Below are positions 51,372 through 59,658 of a DNA stretch of 64,000 nt, one piece after another. Within the stretch, counting starts at the first letter, position 1, and the number at the start of each line of letters is the position of its first letter. The DNA lies in the NCBI RefSeq assembly GCF_009663395.1, contig NZ_QKNW01000001.1, positions 558,001-622,000 of the forward strand. The letters are read 5' to 3'. Made by a program: the position numbers and the translations under genes. This stretch comes from Halosegnis longus. GTDB lineage: Archaea; Halobacteriota; Halobacteria; Halobacteriales; Haloarculaceae. Below the pieces are notes generated by a model. It saw nothing but the letters and a program-made list of their open reading frames with translations. It was not told where the DNA came from and ran no database searches.

Positions 51372-51421
51372 CGTCACACGCCGCCAGCAGACTTTTTTCA
51401 CCGACCCCCGGTAGACGGCGT

Positions 51422-52138
51422 ATGGACCCCGAGAACGACGCCTACGGCCAACTGCTCCGCGACCACGTGGACGGCGAGGCAGGGCGCGAAATCCTCGAAC
51501 GCGACGACGGATTGGTGTCGGTCGCGCCGCCGCCGGACCGCTATTTCGCCGAGCGCGAGGAGTGGAGTCCACGCGAGCAGACGGCCATCGAGCGCGCCGA
51601 GGGCCGCGTGCTCGACGTTGGCTGTGGCGCGGGTCGGGTCGGGCGCGCCCTCGATACCGAGGTCGTCGGTATCGACGTGTCGCCGGGAGCCGTAGCGGTG
51701 AGCCGCGAGCGGGGCGTCGACGCGCGGGAGGTGGACGTGACCGAGACCACGCAGTTGGCTGGGGAATTCGACACGGTCGTCATGTTCGGCAACACCTTCG
51801 GGCTGGTCGGGACGCGCGAGCGAGCGCCGCGGGTGCTCGACGCGCTGGCGCAGGTCACGACCGACGACGCCCGGATTCTCGCGGACACGCGCGACCCACA
51901 CGCCACTGACGATGCCGTCCACCGCGAGTACCACAACCTGAACCGTCGGCGCGGCCGACTGCCGGGGGCGCTTCGGGTGCGGAGTCGCTACGAGACGACC
52001 GCCACCCCGTGGTTCGACCTGCTCACAGTGTCGCCCGACGAGCTGCGTGAGGTGCTCGCACCGTCGCCGTGGGACCTCCGCGAGGTCGTGGCGTCGGACG
52101 AGCGGGGCAGCTACGTCGCCGAGCTACGGAAGTCCTGA
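51422..52138 (+). CDS. Class I SAM-dependent methyltransferase
   Basis: A 238-residue methyltransferase. The SAM motif I is VLDVGCGAGRVGRALD (residues ~62-77), with an acidic residue after strand 2 (VVGIDVSPGAVAVSRERGVD) and a motif II-like DTVVMFGNTFGLVG. The substrate is unknown. An 18-residue N-terminal extension and small helical cap precede the core. It follows truD by 50 bp and precedes DUF2103, so it may belong to an RNA-modification or translation-linked run. Confidence 0.87.
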   Translation: MDPENDAYGQLLRDHVDGEAGREILERDDGLVSVAPPPDRYFAEREEWSPREQTAIERAEGRVLDVGCGAGRVGRALDTEVVGIDVSPGAVAVSRERGVDAREVDVTETTQLAGEFDTVVMFGNTFGLVGTRERAPRVLDALAQVTTDDARILADTRDPHATDDAVHREYHNLNRRRGRLPGALRVRSRYETTATPWFDLLTVSPDELREVLAPSPWDLREVVASDERGSYVAELRKS

Positions 52139-52183
52139 CGCCGGCTCCGGGCGGTTTATCCGCCGGCGTCGTCTCTCTCAGGT

Positions 52184-52906
52184 ATGGACTGTCGGCAGTG
52201 TGGCACGGCGCTCGAACGCCCCGGCGATTTCTGTCTCACCTGCCGCACCCCGAACACCGACACCGTCGTCATCGCCTGCGACCGCGACCGCGCGACCGTG
52301 ACCTGCCTGCTCGACGAGGAAATCGTCGCAGAACGGACCGTGACCACGCTGCCGGAGGACGACCCCGAACAGGAGCCGCGCGAGCTCCGGAACTTCGCCG
52401 GCAGAGTCGCCGACGAGGTCCACCGGAAACGGCCGGAGGAGGTGTACGCGGCCGGCGACAGGGAGGTGCTTGGCGCCGTGCGCGCGGAACTGCATTACAC
52501 GCTCTACCGTGTTCCTGACGAGGACCCCGTCGCGCACGTGCTCGAACGGCAGGGCGAACCCGCCCTCGAAGTCGTGAACACGCCGCCGCGCGAGAAGTTG
52601 GGCGGGAGCCACACGACGCTCATCGGGGAACGCGACGGGATGGAGGCCATCCAGACCGTCGGCGACCACCCGCACGTGAAGAAGATTATTCCCGGCCCAA
52701 TCGACGCGGGCGGTGCCGGCTCGAACTCGGGGGTACGGGCGAAGGCGACCCGCGCCGACGACACCGGCAACGTCCGGCTGTTGATTCGTGACGGCTCCTC
52801 GGTCCAGGAGAATCGCGTCGTCACCACCGCCGACAGCCGGGAGTTGGGCGAGCGCATCCGCGAGGACCTGAACCACGCGCTGCGCGAGACGGAGCTTCAG
52901 GAGTAG
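52184..52906 (+). CDS. DUF2103 family putative metal-binding protein
   Basis: A 240-residue protein. A zinc-ribbon-like N terminus (MDCRQCGTALERPGDFCLTC, two CxxC) precedes a central domain and the DUF2103 signature KLGGSHTTLIGERDGMEAI followed by HPHVKKIIPGPIDAGG (residues ~138-183). The family is archaeal and lies upstream of ribosomal protein eL43 genes, which is the case here. Function is unknown; involvement in translation or RNA metabolism is an inference from conserved gene order. Confidence 0.88.
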   Translation: MDCRQCGTALERPGDFCLTCRTPNTDTVVIACDRDRATVTCLLDEEIVAERTVTTLPEDDPEQEPRELRNFAGRVADEVHRKRPEEVYAAGDREVLGAVRAELHYTLYRVPDEDPVAHVLERQGEPALEVVNTPPREKLGGSHTTLIGERDGMEAIQTVGDHPHVKKIIPGPIDAGGAGSNSGVRAKATRADDTGNVRLLIRDGSSVQENRVVTTADSRELGERIREDLNHALRETELQE

Positions 52907-52951
52907 GGGCATCTCGCAGGGTTTATGCCCGCGACACCAGTTCGATACGAC

Positions 52952-53221
52952 ATGAGCAACAGTATCACCGGGAGCGCCGGCCGCTTTGGCGCACGCTACG
53001 GCCGTGTCGCTCGTCGCCGCGTCGCGGAGATCGAGGAGGACATGAACGCAGACCACAGTTGCCCCTCCTGCGGTGAGGACCGCGTCAACCGCAAGGGCAC
53101 TGGCATCTGGCAGTGTGGCGCCTGCGGCCACAAGTTCGCCGGCGGCTCCTACCGACCGGAGACCCCGGCCGGTCGCACCGTGCGACGGTCGCTGCGTGCG
53201 GCACTCGGCGACGAGGAGTAA
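52952..53221 (+). CDS. rpl37ae: 50S ribosomal protein eL43 (L37Ae)
   Basis: An 89-residue zinc-binding large-subunit protein. It contains [20 protein letters not shown] and a Cys4 zinc ribbon ([20 protein letters not shown] then CG). ATG 52952 ([10 protein letters not shown]) is used. It ends one base before rpoP, so the two are translated together. Confidence 0.96.
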   Translation: MSNSITGSAGRFGARYGRVARRRVAEIEEDMNADHSCPSCGEDRVNRKGTGIWQCGACGHKFAGGSYRPETPAGRTVRRSLRAALGDEE

Positions 53222-53356
53222 ATGACGTACAAGTGTTCCCGCTGTAAGCGCGACGTGAGTCTCGACGAGTATGGCGGCGTGCGCTGTCCGTACTGCGGCC
53301 ACCGCGTCCTGCTGAAGGAGCGCAGCCGCGACATCAAAACCGTCCAGGTCAATTGA
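53222..53356 (+). CDS. rpoP: DNA-directed RNA polymerase subunit P (Rpb12-like)
   Basis: A 44-residue archaeal RNA polymerase subunit. It reads [16 protein letters not shown] and [19 protein letters not shown], a CxxC...CxxC zinc ribbon, ending TVQVN. The start immediately follows the eL43 stop. Its TGA at 53354-53356 overlaps the TTG start of pcc1 (TTGA). It is typical for this gene to sit beside eL43 and pcc1 in archaea. Confidence 0.95.
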   Translation: MTYKCSRCKRDVSLDEYGGVRCPYCGHRVLLKERSRDIKTVQVN

Positions 53357-53598
53357 GCCGGCCACACGCGGCGACGCTCGTTTTCGACTACGCCGACTCG
53401 ACAGCCGCGCGACTCGTCGCAGCGAGCGTCGAACAGGAACTCGACGACATCGGGGGCGACCGCACGCGCGCGACGCTGACACAGTCCGGGGCGTCCATCG
53501 AGGTACGGGTCACCGCCGACGACCTCACCGCGCTTCGGGCCGGGATGAACACTTGGTTCTCGCTGGTCGAGGTGGCGGAGTCGGTCGCCGAGGTGTGA
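53353..53598 (+). CDS. pcc1: KEOPS complex subunit Pcc1
   Basis: An 81-residue Pcc1-family protein. It begins with TTG at 53353 ([20 protein letters not shown]) and continues [20 protein letters not shown] and [19 protein letters not shown]. Pcc1 dimerises the KEOPS complex, which makes the t6A37 modification of tRNA. The TTG start overlaps the rpoP stop by four bases. The t6A product is the substrate of the methylthiotransferase at 9476. Confidence 0.92.
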   Translation: MSRPHAATLVFDYADSTAARLVAASVEQELDDIGGDRTRATLTQSGASIEVRVTADDLTALRAGMNTWFSLVEVAESVAEV

Positions 53599-53688
53599 AT
53601 CGAATCCGCTGCAGGCGGTCGAATCGGCGGCTGAACGGAGGAAGACGGAAAGCGGGGGTTTTTGGGTAGCAAGCCCGTCGCCGGAGAT

Positions 53689-54075
53689 ATGCAGGGCAAC
53701 CTTCCGCCGGAAGCACAGGAGAAAATCGAGGAGCTACAGGACCTTCAGGACACGGCCCAGCAGGTCGCCGCTCAGAAGGAGCAGGCCCAGACCACGCTGC
53801 AGGAGTCCAAGACCGCACTGGAGACGCTCGAAGACCTCGACGAGGGGCTGGAGATGTACCGCGAGGTCGGCGAGCTGCTCGTCGAGACCGACTACGACGA
53901 CGCCTACGAGGCGCTCGAAGAGAAGGTCGACTCGCTCGAAGTCCGCGTCGAGACGCTCGAAAAGCAGGAAGAGCGCGTCGAAGACCAGTTCAACGGGCTT
54001 CAGTCCGAGCTTCAGAACATGCTCCAGCAGGGCGGTGGCGGTCCGCAGGGTCCGCAGGGTCCGGGCGGCGCGTAA
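53689..54075 (+). CDS. pfdB: Prefoldin beta subunit
   Basis: A 128-residue archaeal prefoldin beta. It is a long coiled coil ([20 protein letters not shown] onward, then a beta-hairpin and a second helix ending [12 protein letters not shown]) with a Gln/Gly/Pro-rich tail. It captures unfolded proteins for the thermosome. ATG 53689 gives the family start. It overlaps the DUF3194 gene by one base. Confidence 0.95.
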   Translation: MQGNLPPEAQEKIEELQDLQDTAQQVAAQKEQAQTTLQESKTALETLEDLDEGLEMYREVGELLVETDYDDAYEALEEKVDSLEVRVETLEKQEERVEDQFNGLQSELQNMLQQGGGGPQGPQGPGGA

Positions 54076-54326
54076 TGGGCAACGACGAGCCGACTGACGA
54101 ACAGGTCGTCGAAACTGCCTCCGACGCCGCGGAGGGACTCGTTTTCTCACGCTACGCGCAGAGTGACGTCCGCGACCTCGACGTGACCGTCAGCTTCGAG
54201 GACGGCGTGCTCGACGTGGACGTGTATCTCGACGCCGAAGAGCACGCGGCGGAGGTCGCCGACGAGGCGGCCCGTGCCGCACGCGACGCCGTCGACGAGC
54301 TGTTCGAGTCAGGTCAGGAAGAATAA
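54075..54326 (+). CDS. DUF3194 family protein
   Basis: An 83-residue acidic protein found next to prefoldin beta across archaea. It has VVETASDAAEGLVFSRYAQ, DLDVTVSFEDGVLDVDVYLD and a terminal helix of Ala/Glu. Function is unknown; gene order suggests a link to prefoldin or to the ribosome/RNA polymerase block upstream. It overlaps the convergent DUF2070 gene by 18 bases. Confidence 0.88.
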   Translation: MGNDEPTDEQVVETASDAAEGLVFSRYAQSDVRDLDVTVSFEDGVLDVDVYLDAEEHAAEVADEAARAARDAVDELFESGQEE

Positions 54327-56180
54327 CACGACCGAGATGAGCGTGACGGCGAGGATGAACGTCGCCGCCAGCGCCCCACCCATCTGGACCATCGCGTTCG
54401 CGTGGGCAGCAAGCGACTCGGTGCGGTCGTTGCCGAACACCGTCACCTCGGCGCGTTCCGTCGCCATCCCCGCTTCCACCGGTTCGAGGTCGTCGCGCGC
54501 TTCTTCGAGCAGTTCGACGGTGAGCAGCCGGAGGTCGTCGCCGTCCATGCGCTCGCCCACCTGATTCGACGCCTCGACGGTGTTGACGATGTGGGTGTCG
54601 GTCGTCATCACCTCGGCGAAGTCGACGTGCGTCTCCAGCGTCTCGACGATTGTATCGCGCAGCCCCGGCTCCATGTTGTTCCCGTCGACGAGGACGTAGG
54701 CCGTCTCCTGGCCGTTCACCTCGATGACGGCGACGCGGACGCCGAGGGGACCGATACCGTCGAGCGGTTCCCAGCGGGTGCGGTCCCACGCCGTGCCGAG
54801 CTTGACCGGATACCGGGTCGCCTCGGCCAGTTGATTGCCGGACGCGCGTGCGCCCTCGATCATGTCGAACGAGCGCTTCGAGCCGGGGACGACGTGGCCG
54901 AGGTCGTCGCCTTCGAGCCCGTTGTTACAGTTGTGGGCGTCGGCGAGCATGATATCCTCCAGCCCGCCCTGTCGGGCCTCCGCCTGTGCGGAGAGCCCGA
55001 CGGCGTACTCCACGTCGTCTGCAAAGCCCGGCGCGTAGGTGGCGGTCATGAACGCGTCGTCGCCGAACGCCTGTGCGAGCAGCGTCGCATCTCCCTCGGT
55101 CGTGCGGACGCTCTCGGTCGCACAGTCGTGATACTCCAGCTCCTCCATCGCGCGGTCGGTCGCATCGAGCAGGGTGTCGACCTCGCGGGAGGTGACGAGA
55201 TTGAAGTCGTGGCCGGCGGTGGCGTGGGGCGGGAAGGCGAGCCCGTCGGCCTGCCGAGAGACGCGCTCGGGGAGGTTCCCGCCGCCGATTTCGCCCATCG
55301 GTCCCGGATGAATCATCGGGAGGACGAACCGGGCTTTTTCACCCTCGTCGGTACGGAAGGAGAGAACTGTAACGGGAACGACCGCCTCCTCGCCGATGCG
55401 CTCGAAGAACGTCTCCAGCTCGCGGGTCCCCTCGGCGATGTGGCCGATGAAGCCGCGGAGGAAATCCAGCACGGAGATACCCATCGACTGCTTCCACGGG
55501 CGGTCGATGACGGCGACGAACAGCGTCACCGCGGTCGCGTAGAGCACGCACATTCCGCCGAGCAGGAGGAAATCGGAGGGGACAACGATGAGCAGTTGCA
55601 GTTCCACCGGGGCCTCGCTGGCGCGCGTGGCCGGCGAGAGGAACGACTCAGTGAGCGACCCGCCCTCCAGATAGCGGGCCGCACCGGTGTAGACGAACAG
55701 CAGTATCGCGGCGGTGACGGTCTGGATGCTGGCGGGGAGACTCGCCCGCAGCGGCGACCGGTGGGAGATGGCCATCGTCACGAGCAGCCGGAGCGCGAAG
55801 ACGGCCGCGAGCGCCGCGAGCAGCGTGTCGAAGACGAAATCCTGCCCCAGTCCCGAGACGAATACCGCGAGCACGCTCGCTGCGACGAGCGCGCCGACGA
55901 GGAGCAGTTCACAGACGAGAGCGAGCAGGGAGGCACGGTTTGGCGTGAGGTTCCCGCCGAGGAGCCGGTCGACGTAGGGCGTCACGACGCTGGCGACGAC
56001 GGTCGGTATTCCGATGTAGAAGATCCCCTCCCACGCGTCTTCGAGGATGAACCGCGAGTCGAAGGCCGCGATACCGGCCAGGGCCGCGACGGCGAGCGCG
56101 AACGCGAGACTGGAGTACCAGCTCGGGGCGCGGAAGATGAACCGCGACAGCGAGGCGAGGTCTCCCTGCGATGCCGTCAT
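54309..56180 (-). CDS. DUF2070 family membrane protein
   Basis: A 623-residue archaeal membrane protein. The first ~230 residues hold six to seven helices; residues ~250-600 form a soluble domain with metal-like motifs LPMIHPGPMGEIGGGNLPER, TAGHDFNLVTSREVDTLLD and LADAHNCNNGLEG, and MTTDTHIVNTVEASNQVGER, each rich in His/Asp. The C terminus is a final helix (ATFILAVTLISVVLFFL). The domain may be a hydrolase, an inference from the His/Asp clustering. No activity is known. It is convergent with the prefoldin operon. Confidence 0.88.
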   Translation of the reverse strand: MTASQGDLASLSRFIFRAPSWYSSLAFALAVAALAGIAAFDSRFILEDAWEGIFYIGIPTVVASVVTPYVDRLLGGNLTPNRASLLALVCELLLVGALVAASVLAVFVSGLGQDFVFDTLLAALAAVFALRLLVTMAISHRSPLRASLPASIQTVTAAILLFVYTGAARYLEGGSLTESFLSPATRASEAPVELQLLIVVPSDFLLLGGMCVLYATAVTLFVAVIDRPWKQSMGISVLDFLRGFIGHIAEGTRELETFFERIGEEAVVPVTVLSFRTDEGEKARFVLPMIHPGPMGEIGGGNLPERVSRQADGLAFPPHATAGHDFNLVTSREVDTLLDATDRAMEELEYHDCATESVRTTEGDATLLAQAFGDDAFMTATYAPGFADDVEYAVGLSAQAEARQGGLEDIMLADAHNCNNGLEGDDLGHVVPGSKRSFDMIEGARASGNQLAEATRYPVKLGTAWDRTRWEPLDGIGPLGVRVAVIEVNGQETAYVLVDGNNMEPGLRDTIVETLETHVDFAEVMTTDTHIVNTVEASNQVGERMDGDDLRLLTVELLEEARDDLEPVEAGMATERAEVTVFGNDRTESLAAHANAMVQMGGALAATFILAVTLISVVLFFLT

Positions 56181-56276
56181 TGGCGCGGCTTGTCGCTCGG
56201 GTCAAATAACGCTACTGACAGTGTGGTGGGGTGTGAGGCGTTCACACCCCCGTTCCGTCTGACCGGCGTCAGACGC

Positions 56277-56825
56277 TCACGAACAGCGGGCGATGAAGTT
56301 CTCGAACAGCTCCTCGCCGCGCTCGGTGTGGGCCACCTCCGGGTGCCACTGGACGCCGTAGAGGTCGCGGTCGGTGTCGCCCATCGCCTCGACGCTGCAC
56401 ACGTCGCTGGAGGCGGTCCGCTCGAACCCTTCGGGCACCTTCGTCACCTCGTCGGCGTGGCTGGCCCACACCCGCGTCTCCGGGGCGAGCGAGCCGACGA
56501 GCGGGTCGGTGTCGTCGTCGATGTACACGTCGACGTCGGCGTAGCCGCCGTACTCGCCGGACGCGACCTCGCCGCCGAGTTCGGTCGCGATGAGCTGGTG
56601 GCCGAGACAGATGCCGAGGACGGGCACGTCGGCGTCGATGTACTCCGGGGCGCGGCCGACGCGGTCCATCGACGGCCCGCCCGAGAGGACGTAGCCGTCG
56701 GCGTCGGTGTCGGCGAGCGGCGTCTCGTTGTCGACGAGTTCGACGTCGACGCCCAAGTCGCGCAGCGTCCGGTGTTCGAGGTGGGTAAACTGACCGTGGT
56801 TGTCCACGACGACGATGCGGGTCAT
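56277..56825 (-). CDS. guaA: GMP synthase glutamine amidotransferase subunit
   Basis: A 182-residue stand-alone glutaminase of the two-subunit archaeal GMP synthase. It starts MTRIVVVDNHGQFTHLEHRT and has LSGGPSMDRVGRAPEYIDAD, the nucleophile GICLGHQLIATELGG and the His/Glu in GVQWHPEVAHTERG. The ATPase subunit is not in this window. It makes ammonia for XMP to GMP conversion, which pairs with the IMP dehydrogenase-like gene at 63525 in guanylate synthesis. Confidence 0.94.
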   Translation of the reverse strand: MTRIVVVDNHGQFTHLEHRTLRDLGVDVELVDNETPLADTDADGYVLSGGPSMDRVGRAPEYIDADVPVLGICLGHQLIATELGGEVASGEYGGYADVDVYIDDDTDPLVGSLAPETRVWASHADEVTKVPEGFERTASSDVCSVEAMGDTDRDLYGVQWHPEVAHTERGEELFENFIARCS

Positions 56826-56900
56826 GGACCGGATAGCACATCCGTGGTGAAATATCTGCGGAATACGACGACTGTCGCCGTCAGTACCCATCCCCGTGCA

Positions 56901-57431
56901 TTACTCGTCGTCGTAGCGGTCGGCCGCGGTCGTGAAGCTCGTCTCCGACTGCTCGTCGCTGCGGCGCTGTTCGCGGGCGGCGAGCGCCTCGGCGTCGGGG
57001 CTGGCGTCGTCGTCCACGCGCGCCCACGACTGGTGGACCTTCGCGTGACACCACCGACACAGCGAGACGGTGATTTCGTGGCTCAGCTCCCGGCGGTCGT
57101 CGTCGGGGTATTCGAGGTGGTGTTCCTCGAGGAGGGGGCGGCTGTCGTCGTGGGCCTGCCGGTGGGCGGACAGTCCACACCGGATACACTCGTCCCCGTG
57201 CGTGCGCGAGCGGAACTTCGGACAGTCGGCCCACTCCCACTCGCCGTGGGGGTCGGCGGCGGGACACCGGAGGTCGTCCTCTCTGCGCTCGCGGGCGAAC
57301 TCGGGGTCGTTGTGGCCGTGTTCGACGGCGTAGCGACAGCGTCCGTCGTCCGTCAGATACTCACACCGGTCGACGAACGCGTAGGGGTCGTCCACGCCGA
57401 CGGAGGTCCCTTGCGGCGTCTGTCGCACCAT
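56901..57431 (-). CDS. Cysteine/histidine-rich HNH-like haloarchaeal protein
   Basis: A 176-residue protein. A Cys-containing N terminus (CEYLTDDGRCRYA then CPAADPHGEWEWADCPKF) is followed by GDECIRCGL, LLEEHHLEYPDDDRREL and EITVSLCRWCHAKVHQSWAR, a pattern like an HNH nuclease fold: HH, then CxxCHAKVH as in zinc-bound HNH endonucleases. The last ~30 residues are a charged tail. Start ATG 57431 (MVRQTPQGTSV). A nuclease activity is plausible but unproven; partner genes give no clue. Confidence 0.78.
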   Translation of the reverse strand: MVRQTPQGTSVGVDDPYAFVDRCEYLTDDGRCRYAVEHGHNDPEFARERREDDLRCPAADPHGEWEWADCPKFRSRTHGDECIRCGLSAHRQAHDDSRPLLEEHHLEYPDDDRRELSHEITVSLCRWCHAKVHQSWARVDDDASPDAEALAAREQRRSDEQSETSFTTAADRYDDE

Positions 57432-57537
57432 ACCCACGCGTTCGGTATCGCGCCGTTATACCGTTGCGTTCGGCCGTGTGACCGTGAACTGATAGGTATC
57501 CGAAGGGGTTTTCTCCCCGCGCCGGGTTTCGGCGAGT

Positions 57538-58281
57538 ATGACCGCTCCGTGGACCGACTGGGACCACATCGTGAAACTCGACCCCGATAAGACGCTGTAC
57601 GGCGACGAGACGTTCACGGATGTGTGTGCGACCGGCACCGACGCAATCGAAATCGGTGGCACGCTCGACATTACGGCGGAGAAGATGCGCGAGTATCTCA
57701 CCCCGTGTCTGGCGGCGTGTGCTGAACACGACGTTGCCTGTTACATCGAGCCGTCACACGCGAGTGCAGTCGTTCACGAGCCGAGTCCCGACGGCTTTCT
57801 CGTGCCCGTCGTGCTCAACGCCGGCGACACCTTCTGGACGACCGGCGCACATCTCAACTGGGTGAAAACCGACGAGCAGATCGACTGGAGTCGGACGTTC
57901 AACGAGGCGTACATCATCATGAATCCGGACGCCTCCGTGGCGACGTACACCGAGGCGAACTGCGACCTGGACGCCGACGACGTCGCCGCGTACGCAACCG
58001 TCGCCGAGCGAATGCTCGGACAGGATATCGTCTACGTGGAGTACTCGGGGATGTTCGGCGACACCGACATCGTCGGTGCGGCCCACGACGCGTTGGACGA
58101 GGCGACCCTGTTCTATGGGGGCGGCATCGGAACGTACGACGACGCCTACCGGATGCGACAACACGCCGACACCGTCGTCGTCGGCGACCTCATCCACGAC
58201 GAGGGGGCGGACGTGGTCGCGGAGACGGTCGACGGCGCGAAGGCCGCGGCGAGGGAACTCACCCCTGACAACACGGCATAA
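57538..58281 (+). CDS. Phosphoglycerol geranylgeranyltransferase (GGGP synthase)
   Basis: A 247-residue TIM-barrel enzyme forming the first ether bond of archaeal membrane lipids. It starts [20 protein letters not shown], has [24 protein letters not shown] and the phosphate-binding [13 protein letters not shown] and [15 protein letters not shown]. Length and motif order match the family. It is followed 57 bp later by two tandem Bat-type regulators. Confidence 0.92.
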   Translation: MTAPWTDWDHIVKLDPDKTLYGDETFTDVCATGTDAIEIGGTLDITAEKMREYLTPCLAACAEHDVACYIEPSHASAVVHEPSPDGFLVPVVLNAGDTFWTTGAHLNWVKTDEQIDWSRTFNEAYIIMNPDASVATYTEANCDLDADDVAAYATVAERMLGQDIVYVEYSGMFGDTDIVGAAHDALDEATLFYGGGIGTYDDAYRMRQHADTVVVGDLIHDEGADVVAETVDGAKAAARELTPDNTA

Positions 58282-58338
58282 TTTCAGCCGGCGAGAACGG
58301 CACATAGAGTTATATTCGGGGAATTCGACGGGTATCTT

Positions 58339-58968
58339 GTGAGCGTGATTGCTCGGTACGCGATTCAATCCGATGCACTACCCCTCGCCGAGACGTGCTC
58401 GCAGGGGTCGATTCGGCTCGTACTCGAACGGACGGTCGGGGTAGACCCGTCTCGGCCGGCACACTTCTCGTGGGTCACGGAGGGGGCGACGGCGTTCGAG
58501 GCGGGAACCGAAGCCGACCCGACGGTCCGTGACGTACGATGTCTCACCGAAAAGAACGGTCGCCGGCTCTACCGGTACGAAGTGACCGACGAGGCGCACA
58601 CGACGTATCCGAAGCTCGTCGACATCGGCGCACAGCGGCTGCACGCACAGTACGCCGACGGCTGGTGGCACGTCCGGACGCGGTTTCCCGACGCGGAGAC
58701 GTTCACCGCGTACAGGGAGTGGCTCGACGACGAGGGCGTGACGGTCCGACTGCTCCGCGAGTACACGTCGGACGCTCCGGGCGACAGCGGCCTCACACCC
58801 GAACAGGAAGCGGTGTTGAAGCTCGCGAGGGAGCGCGGCTACTTCGCGATTCCGCGGGAGACGACCGCGAAAGCGCTGGCCGAGGAGCTGGGTATCTCCG
58901 GGCAGGCGGTGAGCGAACGACTCCGACGGGGGTTGGCGCGCCTGACCGAGCGCCACGTGGGGGTGTGA
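58339..58968 (+). CDS. Bacterio-opsin activator-type HTH regulator, first of tandem pair
   Basis: A 209-residue protein starting at GTG 58339. The N-terminal ~150 residues are the HTH-10-associated sensor-like domain (GADG-like module, ending RLLREYTSDAPGDSGL), and the C-terminal ~60 form the HTH: TPEQEAVLKLARERGYFAIP, then LAEELGISGQAVSERLRRG. Such proteins resemble Bat, the activator of bop. It has no PAS or GAF domain that I can see. It is a paralogue of the next gene; the two differ clearly in sequence. Confidence 0.88.
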   Translation: MSVIARYAIQSDALPLAETCSQGSIRLVLERTVGVDPSRPAHFSWVTEGATAFEAGTEADPTVRDVRCLTEKNGRRLYRYEVTDEAHTTYPKLVDIGAQRLHAQYADGWWHVRTRFPDAETFTAYREWLDDEGVTVRLLREYTSDAPGDSGLTPEQEAVLKLARERGYFAIPRETTAKALAEELGISGQAVSERLRRGLARLTERHVGV

Positions 58969-58974
58969 CAGCCG

Positions 58975-59613
58975 GTGAGCTGCATCTTCTCGTACAGCTT
59001 CCGGTCGCCGGAGCTCGCGCTCGCAGAGACGCTGGCTGGTGAGGATATCGAACTGGAGGTGGAGTATATCGGCGCGCAGGGACCCGAGGAGCTTCGGCTG
59101 TTCGTCTGGGTCTCGGAGGGCGTGTCGGCGTTCGACGACGGCATCGAGCGCGACCCGACGGTGACCGACCCGGTCGTCGTGAGCGACGACGAGACGGAGC
59201 GACTCTACAGTCTCGCGACGACGGACGCCGTCGAGACGACGGTGTACCCGCTGTGGGCGACGCGGGACGGCGAGGGGTTGTCGGCCCACTACGAGGACGG
59301 ATGGTGGCACTCGGAGATTCGGTTTCCGACGCGTGAACAGCTTGCAGCCTACCGCGAGGCGCTGCTCGAATCGGGCGTGCAGGTGGAGATGCGCGGCATC
59401 TACAGGGAGGAGTCACACGAGCCTGCGCCGGGGCTGACGACCGAACAGCGTGAAGCGCTGACGGCCGCCTATCGGAACGGCTACTTCTCGGTGCCGCGGG
59501 AGACGACGACGGCCGCGCTGGCCGAGACGCTGGACATCTCTGGGCAGGCGGTGAGCGAGCGGCTCCGGCGCGGGTACGCCCGGCTCGTGGACGCGACGTT
59601 CGGCGACGAGTGA
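58975..59613 (+). CDS. Bacterio-opsin activator-type HTH regulator, second of tandem pair
   Basis: A 212-residue paralogue of the preceding gene starting at GTG 58975, six bases after its stop. It has the same plan: N-terminal domain with SYSFRSPELALAETLAG, and an HTH reading TTEQREALTAAYRNGYFSVP and LAETLDISGQAVSERLRRGY. The C-terminal HTH is the most conserved part between the two. Duplication with divergence is likely. The pair sits between GGGP synthase and AspRS with all three genes co-directional. Confidence 0.88.
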   Translation: MSCIFSYSFRSPELALAETLAGEDIELEVEYIGAQGPEELRLFVWVSEGVSAFDDGIERDPTVTDPVVVSDDETERLYSLATTDAVETTVYPLWATRDGEGLSAHYEDGWWHSEIRFPTREQLAAYREALLESGVQVEMRGIYREESHEPAPGLTTEQREALTAAYRNGYFSVPRETTTAALAETLDISGQAVSERLRRGYARLVDATFGDE

Positions 59614-59630
59614 ACCCGGAAAGACGGGGC

Positions 59631-59636
59631 TTAAGT
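59631..59636 (+). promoter_or_regulatory. TATA-like box of aspS
   Basis: ttaagt lies 23-28 bp upstream of the aspS ATG at 59659, consistent with a leaderless promoter separate from the Bat-type genes. Confidence 0.45.
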
Positions 59637-59658
59637 CGCGACCGCGGAAACTAGCCGT

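Noticed and set aside
54402-57590. 1062-residue open frame antisense to the DUF2070, GMP synthase subunit and HNH-like genes
   Set aside because: Same reasoning: the opposite strand carries recognisable proteins, and this frame has no conserved motif.
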